Below, in pieces: positions 1 to 10,660 of a DNA stretch of 52,717 nucleotides (positions within the stretch are counted from its first letter, which is position 1; every line of letters begins with the position of its first letter). A model generated the notes under the pieces. That model had not been told where the DNA came from, ran no database searches, and saw only the letters and a list, made by a program, of their open reading frames with translations. The stretch lies in the NCBI GenBank assembly GCA_037447605.1, contig CM074811.1, positions 3,454,038 to 3,506,754 of the forward strand, written 5' to 3'. The position numbers and the translations under genes are program-made. This stretch comes from Zygnema circumcarinatum (Eukaryota; Streptophyta; Zygnematophyceae; Zygnematales; Zygnemataceae).

Positions 1-160
1 AGGGGAGGGGAGGGGAGGGGTGGGCAGGGGAGGGGAGGGGAGGGGAGAGGACGGGAGGGGAGAGGACGGGAGGGGAGGGCAGGGAAGGGGAGGGAAGGGG
101 AGGGGGAGGGGAGGGGGAGGGCAGGGGAGGGGAGGGGAGCGGACGGGAGGGGCGGGAAAG
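1..160. repeat. (AGGGG)n-type G-rich simple repeat
   Basis: An almost uninterrupted run of AGGGG and close variants (GAGGGCAGGG, GAGAGGACGG) covers these bases. The plus strand is entirely purine except for occasional C and T. Open frames here only reflect the repeat composition. The repeat starts at the window edge, so its full length is unknown. Confidence 0.95.
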
Positions 161-310
161 AAATATTCAAAAAAGGGGGGCGATCTCCTCCCGAAATATC
201 CAAAATGGGGGAGGGGGGCAGAATAGCCGAAATGGGAGGGTCGGATTTCAAAAAAAACAGTGGCGGGATAACCAAAAAAGGGGGCGGTATATAGTTCTCC
301 AAAATTTATG
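161..310. repeat. Short degenerate repeats of the form ATA(A/T)CCAAAAnGGGGG
   Basis: Several imperfect copies of an A-run followed by a G-run occur here: 'ttcaaaaaaggggggcg', 'atatccaaaatgggggag', 'agccgaaatgggagggtc' and 'ataaccaaaaaagggggc'. Similar strings recur in the foldback arms near 40000-40080 and 40780-40860 and near 43300-43480. They look like a dispersed family and not coding sequence. Confidence 0.5.
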
Positions 311-608
311 TACAATAATGTTGAAAGATACTGTTGGCCCTTCACCTACAAAACAGGGATGTCTGCTGAAACCTTCACTAGCCCTAAATGTGCTCCATCC
401 TTTCAACAGTCTGAAGGGACTCTCTCCCTCTCTCAACTCTCTCCCTTCCTCCCTTCCTCTCCCTCTCCGTCCTTCCCTCTCTCCCTCCATGATACACGCA
501 CGCCCCTCTCTCGCCTTAAAACCCACGAAAAGAATAAAAAACTGAATTAATTCAACCATACCCCAAAATGTAAAGTTCTGCCTTTTCTCTAAGTATTCCA
601 CCGCTTTT

Positions 609-640
<32 letters not shown>

Positions 641-681
641 GTCATCTCACTATCCTCCCCTTGACCACAAGAGAAACTAAC
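311..681. other. Pyrimidine-rich spacer, no gene seen
   Basis: The plus strand has CT-rich tracts (about 418-485 and 605-645). Short open frames occur on both strands, but none shows a recognisable motif or splice-consistent structure. If the channel gene ends at 682, this is its downstream flank. Confidence 0.5.
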
Positions 682-1759
682 TCATCCCTTTCCTGCTGCT
701 GCTCCACTCTCTCCAGTAGGGTGCAGCCATTCGCCGTTAATAGTAACCTCCCTATTATGGTCAAGTAGCCCTCCTCGCCCTAATCCCCACCCTTCCATCT
801 CCTCCTCCTCCTCCCCACTCCCTCCATGCCCTCTCTCTCCCTCTCCCTCTCCCCCACCCAACCCTCTCCCACCAGCACTCGCTGATGCCGCCACCTCACT
901 ACCGTCTCTCTCGCTCTCTCTCTCACTATCAAAGCCGCAATCCGACCACCTCCCTGAGACCCCGTACGGCTCTCTCTCCTCGCCCACCCTCCCACTATCT
1001 TCTCCCTTTGCTTCTCCTCCTCCTCCTTCTCCCCCTCCTCTCCTTCCCTCTCTCTCCCCGTTACCATTGCTATCTTCCTCTTCTCCCCTGCGAGATGAAA
1101 AGCTTCCCCTCCCAGAAATAACAGAGGCAGCATTCGGGAGCGGAGGGCATTTTATTCGGACGCTTCCTCTGCAGAAAATAATGAAGAAAAACAATAAAGG
1201 AAATGTTATTCAATTCAACAAATAGATAATGATGAAATGAAAAGCAAAGTCTATGGGGATTTACTAGCCCTTTCGTGGTATTCTTAGGGCTTTCAGGGCT
1301 TGAAACAGTTGGTGTTTTTAGGGTTTTTAGGGTTTAAGGGGGAGCTTAAGGGCAGAACCTTAAGCTGGAGAAGCTGCCTGTACGGCTGGGGGGGTTCTTT
1401 GTGGCCGACTGTGGAGGGAAAATCCGTTGCAGGCGACGGTTAACCATTTCTATGAAGTGCTGCTCAACTTCCGCCAGAGATTTCTGATGGCTCTCGTGCA
1501 GGCTCTGCAGGGAGAGAGAAAAAATAAGAAAGAAATAAGAAAGAAAAATGAAGGAAAGCAAGGAAGTAAAGAAAGGGGAGGGGAGCAGAGGAGGGGCTAA
1601 AAAACTAAGGAAAAAAGGCAGCGATTTGCTGGGCTGTTTTAGCATATTAGAAGCTGGAAATAATAAACTATGGTTTTCAAGATTAGAAATTTTACATGCT
1701 GATCTTCCTTGCAGACTCAAACAGAACTAGCACAACCTAAATTAACTAAAACTATATCG

Positions 1760-1790
<31 letters not shown>

Positions 1791-4700
1791 GTAAATGTTT
1801 ATATAGATATACGTTTTTCAATTTATATGTATATATGTTTATAATGACCTCCAAGCGGGCGGAAAACGCAGCGAGCTGCTTCGCGCGAATGCGCTCCTGC
1901 GCCGCAAAAATGTGATCCAACACCAACACTCGCTGGCAGTCGGCTGCGGAGGGAGAGAGAGAGAGAGGGAGGGAGGGAGGAAGGGAGGAGTTAGAGAGAG
2001 TGGGGAGAGAGGCGAGATAGAGAGGGAGGGAGGGAGGAAGGGAGGGAGGAGTGAGAGAGAGTAGGGAGAGAGGCGAGAGAGAGAGGAAGGGAGGGAGGAA
2101 GGGAGGAGTGAGAGAGAGTGGGGAGAAAGGCGAGAGAGAGAGGGAGGGAGGAAGGGAGGAGTGAGAGAGAGTGGAGAGAGGCGAGAGAGAGAGGGAGGGA
2201 GGGAGGGAGGAAGGGAGGAGTGAGAGACAGTGGGGAGAGAGGCGAGAGAGAGTGAGGGGGAAAAGGGGGAGAGAGAAGATCGAGGGATTGAAAGACGGAG
2301 GAAAGATAATTAGGATTTCAAAGACCTCTTTTTCTCTCTCCCTCTCGTGCATATATGCGCAGGACGGAGAAGGGGTTGAGAGGGACAAGGAGACGGGATG
2401 GATGGGAGAGGGAGAGAGGGAGTGAAGGGATATGGGAAGCGTGAACAGAAGACAGGAAGGAGTGGGAGGAGCAAATGCAGAAGGGGAGAGAGTGAGGGAG
2501 CGAGTGAGAGAGAGACGGAGAGAAGGGAAGTGAGGTAGAGGAAAAGCTTGAGAATACAAGGGGTCAAGAGAAAGCGGGAGAGACAGAGTGCTTACCTAAA
2601 GACAGCATCACCTCTTCCCCTCCCTCCTGCCTCCCCTCTCCCTCCCCCTCCCCCTCCCTCCCCTTCTCCAACCTATCCTCAACTCCACCGCTGTATTGCG
2701 ACAACAATGGCTCCAACAAACCCTCTCTCTTGCTCTCTCGTCCCCTTTCCCACTCCCTCCCCCTCTCTCTCTCCCCTCTCCCCCCTTGCTCTCCCACTAT
2801 GCACAGACTTCCAGTACCTTTCGAACTACTTTTTGGGACCTTTTCTCCTTCACATTGTCCCGGGAGAAATTCAGCAATTTCCGACTTCATAGAATTAACC
2901 CCTATTCCAGGACTAAATGAAGAAATTTCTCGATTTAAAGCAAAAGTCGGCCCCCTATCTTCGATTTTAAACCGTCCGAAAACTCTCGGGTCATCCAAAG
3001 TCTCTCCCACTCCTCCTCCTCTCCTACCCCCATCTCCTCTCCCTCCCCCTTCTCCCTCTCCTCCCACTCCTCTCCTGAACGTCCCCATTCCAGGATGAAG
3101 TTTCGAACTACTCTCAGCCAAATTTTGGTTCGGAGGTGGTAAATTCTGTGCTCGTAGTTCGCCGTTGTTTGCTGAAAATTCAGACTTCAAATTTTCTTTA
3201 TTCGACATAGAAAGGGGGCTCAGAGCTCCTCCGTTAAACGGACTGAGCAGCTCCTCCAACAAATGGTCGTCGAAAAAGAGGTCGACGTTATTGCCAAATC
3301 TGCAAGTGACACGTGGCACTGTTATACCTTCCGTCAAGGAAAAAAAGACGTGAAACAAAATTTCAAAAAACAGTGGTTCCATGCTCTTCAAATCTTCAAT
3401 CGTTTCGGCCACTCGAAAAAACTAGTCTAATCAGTTTTCTCACTATTTTTCTCACTAAAAACGCTCTCAGAACTACATCAGTCAAGTCAGTAAACATTCC
3501 ATAAGTGTTGACCTCCAACCTCTCCAACCTTTACAAACATATAAAACTACGTTTTTTAAACTTTGAGTTGAGTTGAGTTGAGTTGTTTTTGAACTTGTAT
3601 GTTTATTTTTTCGAGGAACTTTTTTTTTTTTTTAGGTCAAAGAAGCATGCGAGCAAACAAACCATACATACATGGAGGCGGAGGTCTGCGTGTTCCTCCT
3701 ATAGAGCATCCTTGAGGAGTGCACTGCGTCCTCCATGATGTAAATGAACACGTTGAGGACGCAGTAGATGAAGCACATCACAAAGGAGACAAGGAACACC
3801 CTCCCAATCCACTGCACCTCCTGCGTGTACTGCCGGAAGGTTCCATGCATGTCGTCTCCGTTCACGATGCTGGAAAACGGCAAACGGAACGGAACGGAAC
3901 GGAGCATGGAACGGTCAAGGGAACAGTCGACAGGGGAGGGGAGGGAGGGAAGGGGGGAGGGAGGGGGGTGAGGGAGGGAGGGAGGGAGGGAGGGAGGGAG
4001 GGAGGAGGGAGGGAGGGAGGGAGGGAGGGAGGGAGTGGAGGGAGGGAGGAGGGAGGGAGGGAGGAGGAGGGAGGAGGGAGGGAGGAGGAGGGAGGGAGGG
4101 AGGGAGGGAGGGAGGGAGGGAGGAGGGAGGGAGGGAGGGAGGGAGGGAGGGAGGAGGAGGGAGTGGAGGGAGGGAGGGAGGAGGGAGGGAGGGAGGGAGG
4201 GAGGGAGGGAGGGAGGGAGGGAGGGAGGGAGGGAGGGAGGGAGGGAGGGAGGGAGGGAGGGAGGGAGGAGGGAGGGAGGGAGGGAGGGAGGGAGGGAGGG
4301 AGGGAGGGAGGGAGGAAGACAAAGATGAGGGGAGTTCCATGTTGGAAGGGGAACAGAAAGTTTTGAACGGTTTTTTGTTTGGCTTCGTGCTTGATTGAAA
4401 GGCAGTGGGAGGAAGAGGGGAGGAGGAGGAGAAGAGAGAAAAGGAGGAGAGAAGAGAGGGTGGTATATGGCAAGTAAGTACCAGAACAAGGTGATTGCGG
4501 AATCTCCGAAGGTTCGGAACGTATCTGCGAATGCGCCGAAAAAGGTCCATCCAAATAAAACATAGCCTGCAATTCGAAGGACAGGAAAGTAGGACAAATT
4601 TGAATGAAAGGAAGGAGATTATGTAAATGTTACTAAAACGTATGGTAGGAAAGTTGGATTTATAAGAACGACACAAGAGAGGGGGGCGGCGAGAGGGAAA

Positions 4701-7212
4701 GAGAGAGAGAGAAGGGGGGTGGGAGAGTGTGTGTGTGTGTGTGTGAGAGGGAGAGAGAGAGAGAGAGAGGGAAGGAGGGAAGGAGGGAGGGAGGGAGGGA
4801 GGGAGGGAGGGAGGGAGGGAGGGAGGGAGGGCCTCGCTGGAACGTTACCCACAAAGACGGGGCCTATAGCAACCACAAGTCGCAGAATGTACGGAAGGCC
4901 TGTCCGCATTGCGAACAGTATGATCGCCATCTCGTCGTTGAACCTGCGCATGATGCCGCCAAGGGGGGGGCTTTAGACACATCTCACACTTATTTTCCTC
5001 TTTTCATGTAAACGTTCGTACATGCATACATACGCATGCATGTGTATGCATGTGCATGCATGTTTGCATGTGCATGCATTTGGCGGCGCATGGGACTCAC
5101 TCAAAGTACTGCGTGTTCTGCACCCACGCGAACGCCGCGCCGAGGCCCATGATGAGGTGGATCCACCTGTGCGCGCCACGTCAGCCTCCTATGACAAGTG
5201 AGCTTTAGGGTTCTTAGGGTTTTAGGGGGGTTAGGGCAGGGTTCAGAAAATGAATCAGGCGAGGCGAGCAACCCAGCCCCCCCTCCCCCTCCCCTCATAC
5301 TAAAACCCTGCATCCCTGAACCCTGCAAGGAGGGTTCCCCCCCACCCACCAGTGGCGGTCGAGCGGGAGCGCGCTCGCCGGGAGGAGGTACATGGTCGAG
5401 CTGACGGCGCAGCACACGTCACAGATGACGGTAGCAACGCCCCATAGATTGAAAAACCGAAGCTTGTCCTGCACCATGCATGCATGGATGTATGTATGGG
5501 CATGAATGGATGATCTATGGATGGCCACATCCATGCATGCATGCATGCATGGGTGGATGTTTGTATGTATGTATGTATGTATGTATGTATGTATGTATGT
5601 ATGGCCATGAATGGATAATCTATGGATGGCCACATGCATGCATGCATGTTCGACATATGCATCCATGCGAGCACGCACGCATGGATGCATGGTCCCATGG
5701 ACAATGGCATGCCCGGCATAGGCAAGGAGGCAAAGGGGCTCACGTTGAGAGAGAACGACTCCCAAAAGAACGGCGGCCATTTCCCCGCGAGGTGGCTCGA
5801 GCTCGCCGCCGTGTAGTGCATCCGCACCGTCCGATACATCTCACACGATCTGGACCGTCCGTCACGCTTACAACGTCAGATCCTGCGAATCTTCCAGAAA
5901 AGATTCTAGTAATCTGAAATGTCAGATCTACTTCGAGATCACATTGAAGATCCACAGATGCGATTGTGACTTGATACCTTTTAGAATCCACCGATTCAGA
6001 GGTAAATATTTGAAAAATCTTTTCAGATTTACCTGGATATGGACCGAATCGTAAGGACCAATGAGGCGAGCGAGAGGGCGATCACAGATACGGAGATCCA
6101 AAAGATTGCGCTGCTCGGATGCGTCCACCACCGACTTTCCGTCTCCTTCTCGCGGCAGAACTCATCCGTCGCTTGCCGCCAAAACATGCTGCCCGCAATC
6201 ATTACGGACCCGTCCAATCAGACAAAAAAAACGAGCGTCAGCGCACCCCGTCCAAAATTAATAACAAATTTATGCCCTGCAAGAAGCAACGGTCAGCGAC
6301 GACTGACAAAAAAAAAAAAAAAAAAAAAAAAATCCCGTCTTGTTAAAATTGTGACGGGCAGGCAATCCCGGGGAAGGCATAAAACGTATCGAGATACTTG
6401 GGTATATTGCGATATGAGATATAGTCGATATATCGTACCGAAAGTCGAGGCGAATATGAGACGCCTTGGAGAAGTCGTATCGGTGGCGCAGGTCCCATAG
6501 CCAGCACGCGGGGGGGAGTCGGCCGGAGGGGTCCGAGGCCAAATTGTGGACAAAATATTTCAGTTCTACCCACTCCAAATATTGGGAAACTTCGCGGATC
6601 TGAAAGCAGAGGAGGAACAGGAAAGCAGAGCACGAGTTCAACAAAAAAAAAAAAAAAAGCCAAAACTCGAAAGTTTTAATGAAAAAAAAGTATTTTTTTT
6701 CTTTTCAAAGTCCTTGTTATCATGCGCACCTGCGTCAAATTGTTCAACTGAAAGGGTCCGTACGGAGGGCTTGTCAGGATATACGTTTCACCTGCCCGAA
6801 AGAAAAACCAAACAAAAAATAACTTCATAAAAAAAAAATTATTAAATAACTCAAAATCCCTCAAGTCATGAGACCCCCTCCTCCAAACCTTCCTCCAACT
6901 TTCTCCTTCTAATATTTCAAACATCTCTCCCTTTTTTATTTTTTGCTAAAATAAAATTAAAATTTCTCAATCTCGTACCTACCGTCTTTGCCCATGGTCC
7001 ATTCCCGCCCGGCGGGCCCCAACCGGTCCTTAAAGTCAACCGTCATGATGACATCTCCAAAGGGCGCAAAGTCCCCCACAAAGTCAAAGTCCTGCATGCC
7101 GCGCAGCGCCATCATGACGTGCCGTACGCTGTCGGCGAAGTCCGAATATTTGCGGATCGCATAGGCCGCCCCCCGGGGCCCGCTGCTCGCAACCTGCTAC
7201 CGCCAAAAACAA

Positions 7213-7270
<58 letters not shown>

Positions 7271-9354
7271 GGAAAGGGGAAAAAGGAGTTGGCAATCGGG
7301 CGCAGAAAGAAAAAGAAAATTAAAGAATAGAAGAAGAAGAAGAAGAGTAGTAAAAGAGAAGAAAGAGTATTGAGGAGTAGAAAATTTTGAAGTACATAGT
7401 GGATATTTATAGAGTTAACCACCGGGGAGTATATCCATGAGGTTGAAGGAAAAGATAGAAGGGGGAGAAGGGGGGAAGGAGGGAAGTGGGGGAGGGGAGG
7501 GGGGGGGGGAAGAGAGGGAAGAGGGGGAGAGGGAAAAGGGGGGAGAGGGAAAAGGGGGGAGAGGGAAGGGGGAGGAGGAGGGAGGGGGATGGGGGAGGAG
7601 GGGGGAGGAGGAGGGAGGGGGATGGGGGAGGGGAGGGGGGGAAGAGAGGGAAGCGGGGGGAGAGGGAAAAGGGGGGGGAGAGGGAAGGGGGGGAGGAGGG
7701 GGGGGGGGTGGAGCGGGAGAGGGAGTGAGTGGAGAGGGAAGGGGGAGGGGAGAGAGGGAGGGGGGGGGGAGGAGAGGGAGGGGGGTGGAGGAAGGGAGGG
7801 GAGGGGGATGAGAGGGAAGAGGGGGGGAGAGGGAAAAGGGGGGAGAGGGAAGGGGGGGGAGCGGGAGAGGGAGAGAGGGGGGGGGAGGAGAGGGGGGGGA
7901 GAGGGGGGAGGGAGGGGGGAGGAGAGGGGGGAGGAGAGGGAGGGGGTGGAGGAAGGAGGGAGGGGGATGAGAGGGAAGAGGGGGGGAGAGGGAAAAGGGG
8001 GGGGAGAGGGAAGGGGGGGGAGCGGGAGAGGGAGAGAGGGGAGAGGGAAGAGGGAGGGGGAAGAGGGAGGCGTGGGGGGGAGGAGAGGGAGGGGGGTAGG
8101 GGAGGGGAGGGGGGTACCTCCATATCTTCCTGAATGAATATATTGCGCAGCGATTCTTGAGTGTGTTCTATGTATCTGGTGCTTCCGTTCAGATATGAGA
8201 CCTGCGTTCCATGCGTCAAATCAACGAAAATGATCAAATTTTCCACATTTTTCAAATCTGCCGACAATTATCCCGAGTTATTTCCGATAAAGCGTCGGCG
8301 ATAAAAAGAAATGGGCTGAGTATAGATGGTGCTTGCGTTTTAGGGTTTAGGGTTTTTGGAAGGCTACACACGTACTTGAATTGTAACGAGCAGCGTGAGA
8401 GCCATGTGAATCATGAATTTCCATGGCGGCCTGCAACCAGAAGAAGTGGGCCAAAGAAAAACCCTTTATTTTTGGTTTTAAACAGGTTAAATAGGTTACG
8501 TAGACCATTCCCGCAGTGATTATCATCATGTTCAAAAAACTCAAGCATTCAGGGTATCGGTCAATTGACCAAATAGCTGATTAGCATTGAAGCATGTCAG
8601 CAATGTTCGAACATATTAGTTTCTAACTCAAATTTGCTGCTCTCAAGAAGCATGAGCTTATCAAATCAATACAAGTTATCAGATTAGAACTAAGATTTAG
8701 ATCGGATAACTCAATGCACGTGTGAGTATGCGATAGAACATTTTTTCTTGTTAGAGGGAACAGTCGCTTAAATCTTTAAACATTCTCTCTATTCGCGAGG
8801 AGAGAGAGAGGGGGGGGTATGGGGGCGGGGGAGTGTGTGAAGATCTGAGAGGGGGAAGGAGAGGGAGTCCGGGCTGGAAGTAGCGTGAGGGGGCCATGGG
8901 GTGGGGGAAGAGCGAGTGGGAGAGAGGCACAGAGAGAGAGAGGGAGAGAAAGAAAGGCAGTGGGAGAGAGGGGGAAACGAGCGACAAAGAGAGAGTGGGG
9001 ATGGGTAAGAGGGAGAGAGAGACGACGATGAGGGGCAAGATTCGATGTGGAGGAAGAAGCAGTTACTTGAATTGGAGAGGAGAGAGGAAGGAAAAAAAAA
9101 TAGAACAGAGTGACAGAGAGGAGCCAAGGAGCGGTGACGGTGGTGAATAAAAGAAGGAAAAAAGAGCCAGAAAGTAAGAAAGGACCCAGTGAGGCGGTAA
9201 TCAGAGACTAAACGAGGGAGGAATTCCGACAGAGTGGGAGAGAGAGAGAAGAGAGGAGAGCTTCTGACCTTCCGTACTTCTTCCACTTCATCCACGGGCT
9301 GAGAATGAGCCTGTCGGACGCAGGCATCGCCTTTGACCGATTTTGATCCGCCAT
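682..9354 (-). CDS. Mucolipin-like (TRPML) cation channel, ~17 exons
   Basis: Predicted non-selective or Ca2+-permeable channel of endolysosomal-type membranes. Exons (all phases agree): 9354-9269, 8430-8376, 8201-8118, 7193-6983, 6791-6730, 6599-6439, 6188-6033, 5849-5744, 5468-5350, 5166-5101, 4943-4849, 4566-4482, 3869-3672, 3299-2596, 1943-1849, 1504-1359, 1168-682, giving 971 aa. Reading through the last donor instead stops at 1346 (813 aa). A short basic N-terminus leads into S1 (residues 30-50, PPWKFMIHMALTLLV). A lumenal region (~60-245) follows, then S2 ending SLVLTIRS, S3, S4, S5, a pore helix and the filter motif NGDDM (from residue 432), matching the mucolipin NGDDM signature, and S6. 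The tail contains FFDDHLLEELL and a probable coiled coil (~735-805), then a low-complexity acidic end. The lumenal loop is shorter than I recall for animal mucolipins, and the exon junction at 6439/6188 is the least certain. Confidence 0.82.
1740..1785. repeat. (AT)n microsatellite in an intron
   Basis: 'atatatatatatatatat' within the intron between the two penultimate exons of the TRPML-like gene. Confidence 0.9.
1948..2275. repeat. GA/GGGA minisatellite in an intron
   Basis: Tandem ~60-bp units, each built from gagagag, gggaggaaggga, ggagtgaga and gtggggagagaggcg. They sit in the large intron between tail exons 3299-2596 and 1943-1849 of the TRPML-like gene. On the sense strand the tract is polypyrimidine and ends directly at the acceptor before 1943. 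Confidence 0.9.
3940..4318. repeat. (GGGA)n array, about 380 bp, in an intron
   Basis: Nearly pure GGGA/GGAGGGA repeat with an uninterrupted purine plus strand. It lies in the intron that separates the pore helix exon (4566-4482) from the filter exon (3869-3672). The sense strand is CCCT-rich, so the long Leu/Pro/Ser open frames here are translations of the repeat. Confidence 0.95.
4690..4831. repeat. GA, GT and GGGA simple repeats in an intron
   Basis: Consecutive (GA)n, (GT)n (4729-4744), (GA)n and (GGGA)n (4775-4830) blocks fill the intron just after the S5 exon of the TRPML-like gene. Confidence 0.9.
5010..5080. repeat. ATGCATGC-type repeat
   Basis: Alternating 'catacatacgcatgcatgtg' and 'tgcatgtgcatgcatg' strings in the intron between exons 5166-5101 and 4943-4849. 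Confidence 0.8.
5470..5705. repeat. ATGCATGG and (GTAT)n repeats in an intron
   Basis: Imperfect ATGCATGC/ATGGATGG units flank a (GTAT)n run (about 5563-5602). A segment of roughly 60 bp ('gccatgaatggataatctat' and neighbours) occurs twice, near 5500 and 5605. It is intronic to the TRPML-like gene. Confidence 0.85.
7214..7265. repeat. (GA)n microsatellite in an intron
   Basis: Uninterrupted GA dinucleotides just upstream, in the sense of the gene, of the lumenal exon 7193-6983. On the sense strand the tract is CT and forms the polypyrimidine region before the acceptor. Confidence 0.95.
7457..8113. repeat. G-rich purine minisatellite, about 650 bp, in intron 3
   Basis: Tandem variants of 'gagggaaaaggggggaga' and 'gggaggaggagggagggg' give a nearly all-purine plus strand. 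It begins immediately after the donor at 8117 (sense GTACCCCCC), so almost the whole intron between exons 8201-8118 and 7193-6983 is C/T on the sense strand. Confidence 0.95.
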
Positions 9355-10369
9355 GGCTCCTTCTCTCTTTCCCTCCCACTTCTCCCTCCTCGCTCGTGGA
9401 GAAAGATTCTCTCCCGCACACTCTGTCTCTCCCGCTCTCTATCCCTGTCTCCTCGTTTCACTTTACGATTGTCTCTAATATCTGTGCATATCCTGCCTCG
9501 TCTACTTCTCCTTTTCCCTCCCCGAATCTGCCTTCCTCACCATTCTCATCCTTCCCTGAAACCTCAGTCTCTCCCTCTTTTAACTCTCTCGCTCCTTTCT
9601 CTCTCCCTTCCCCCCCCTCCCTCCCCTCCCCCCCTTCCTCCCCTCTCCCTCCACTCTCCCTCTCCCTCCTCTCTCCCCCTCCCCTCTCCCTCCTCTCCCC
9701 TTCCTTCCTCCCACCCCTCTCCCCACCTCCCTCTCTCCTCTCTCCCGCTCCCTCCTCTCTCCTTCCTCCCACCCCCCTTTCTTCCCCCCTCTCTCCTCTC
9801 CCTTCTCCCTCTCCCTCTCCCAGCTATCGAGCCCTCCCACTTCCCGCACATCGTTTCTCCCGCACCCAAAGTCTTTCGGACGGCCCCCCCCGCCCGGAGG
9901 TTTTCCATGATGTCTGTGCGCAGTCCCGATTCACGCTCGTGTACGCCTCCAACTGATTTCCATGTGTCGGTGCTGAGCTGGACGACGGTAGACTTGCGCC
10001 ACGTGGCAAAGCCTTTGGGAGACCGTCCGATTGGTCAAAGGAAAACTATTTTCAAGTTTGGCCCCATAACCGTCTGGCGGGTCGCCGAAGGGGTATAAAT
10101 TCGGTTTCGGGCAGATAAATAATCCTTTCACGGTCAGCTTTGGATAATTCAATAGCATGGGCCGTCGATTCTGCCACGTTTCGACATATCGCACAAGTCG
10201 TCGGCCTCATCGACGGCTGACAATGATTGCGACGTGACGTAAGGTTAAAAAAAAAGGTTCGGTTTCTGGGGGATGTGAGCCGTTGGGAGTTGGAAGGACG
10301 TCGGATACGCCAAAATAGCCGATCCCGGTGTGCCTGGACGTGACACGTTGACACTTGACCTGCTTACCT
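9355..10369. other. 5' flank of the TRPML-like gene, CT-rich, no gene seen
   Basis: Positions 9355-9830 are strongly CT-rich and hold only low-complexity open frames. Positions 9850-10369 are of mixed composition with motifs such as CCACGTGG near 10000 and GGTATAAAT at 10099. Being upstream of a minus-strand start at 9354, the segment probably holds the 5' UTR and promoter. Confidence 0.45.
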
Positions 10370-10660
10370 GTGCTCCCATTGGTCCACTCCACTTGACCCG
10401 GCAAGACTGGAAGGTCCGTGGTGCTGACGTGGCGACTTGTCTGTGCTCCCATTGGTCGATTCCACTTGACCCGCCAAGACTGGAAGGCTCGTGGTGCTGA
10501 CGTAGTGCCCCTGTCTGTGCTACATTGATCCACGCCGCTTGACCCGCCAGGACTGGAAGGTTCATGGGGATGACGTGGCGCCCTGTCTGTGCTCCCATTG
10601 GTTCACTCCTCTTGACCCGCCAAGGCTGGAAGGTTCGTGGTGCTGATGTGGCGCCCTTTA
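10370..10660. repeat. Four tandem ~73-bp repeats with CCAAT and ACGT motifs
   Basis: Copies begin at about 10370, 10443, 10517 and 10589. Each carries 'gtgctcccattggtc' (a CCAAT box read on either strand), 'cttgacccgccaag', 'ctggaaggttcgtgg' and, at the end, 'tgctgacgtggcg' (ACGT core). The third copy has 'acattgatc', and the second and fourth have altered ACGT cores. The repeats lie about 1 kb upstream of the TRPML-like start codon. The period is not a multiple of three in all copies, so they look regulatory or satellite-like and not coding. Confidence 0.85.

Noticed and set aside
3632-4676. Long Pro/Leu/Ser open frames on the minus strand
   Set aside because: They read through the GGGA intron array. 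Only their ends (the pore helix and filter exons) are coding.
6190-6290. An extra TRPML exon starting after CTTGCAG at about 6278
   Set aside because: In the phase set by the preceding exon it reaches a stop after one codon. Joining 6439 to 6188 keeps the frame.
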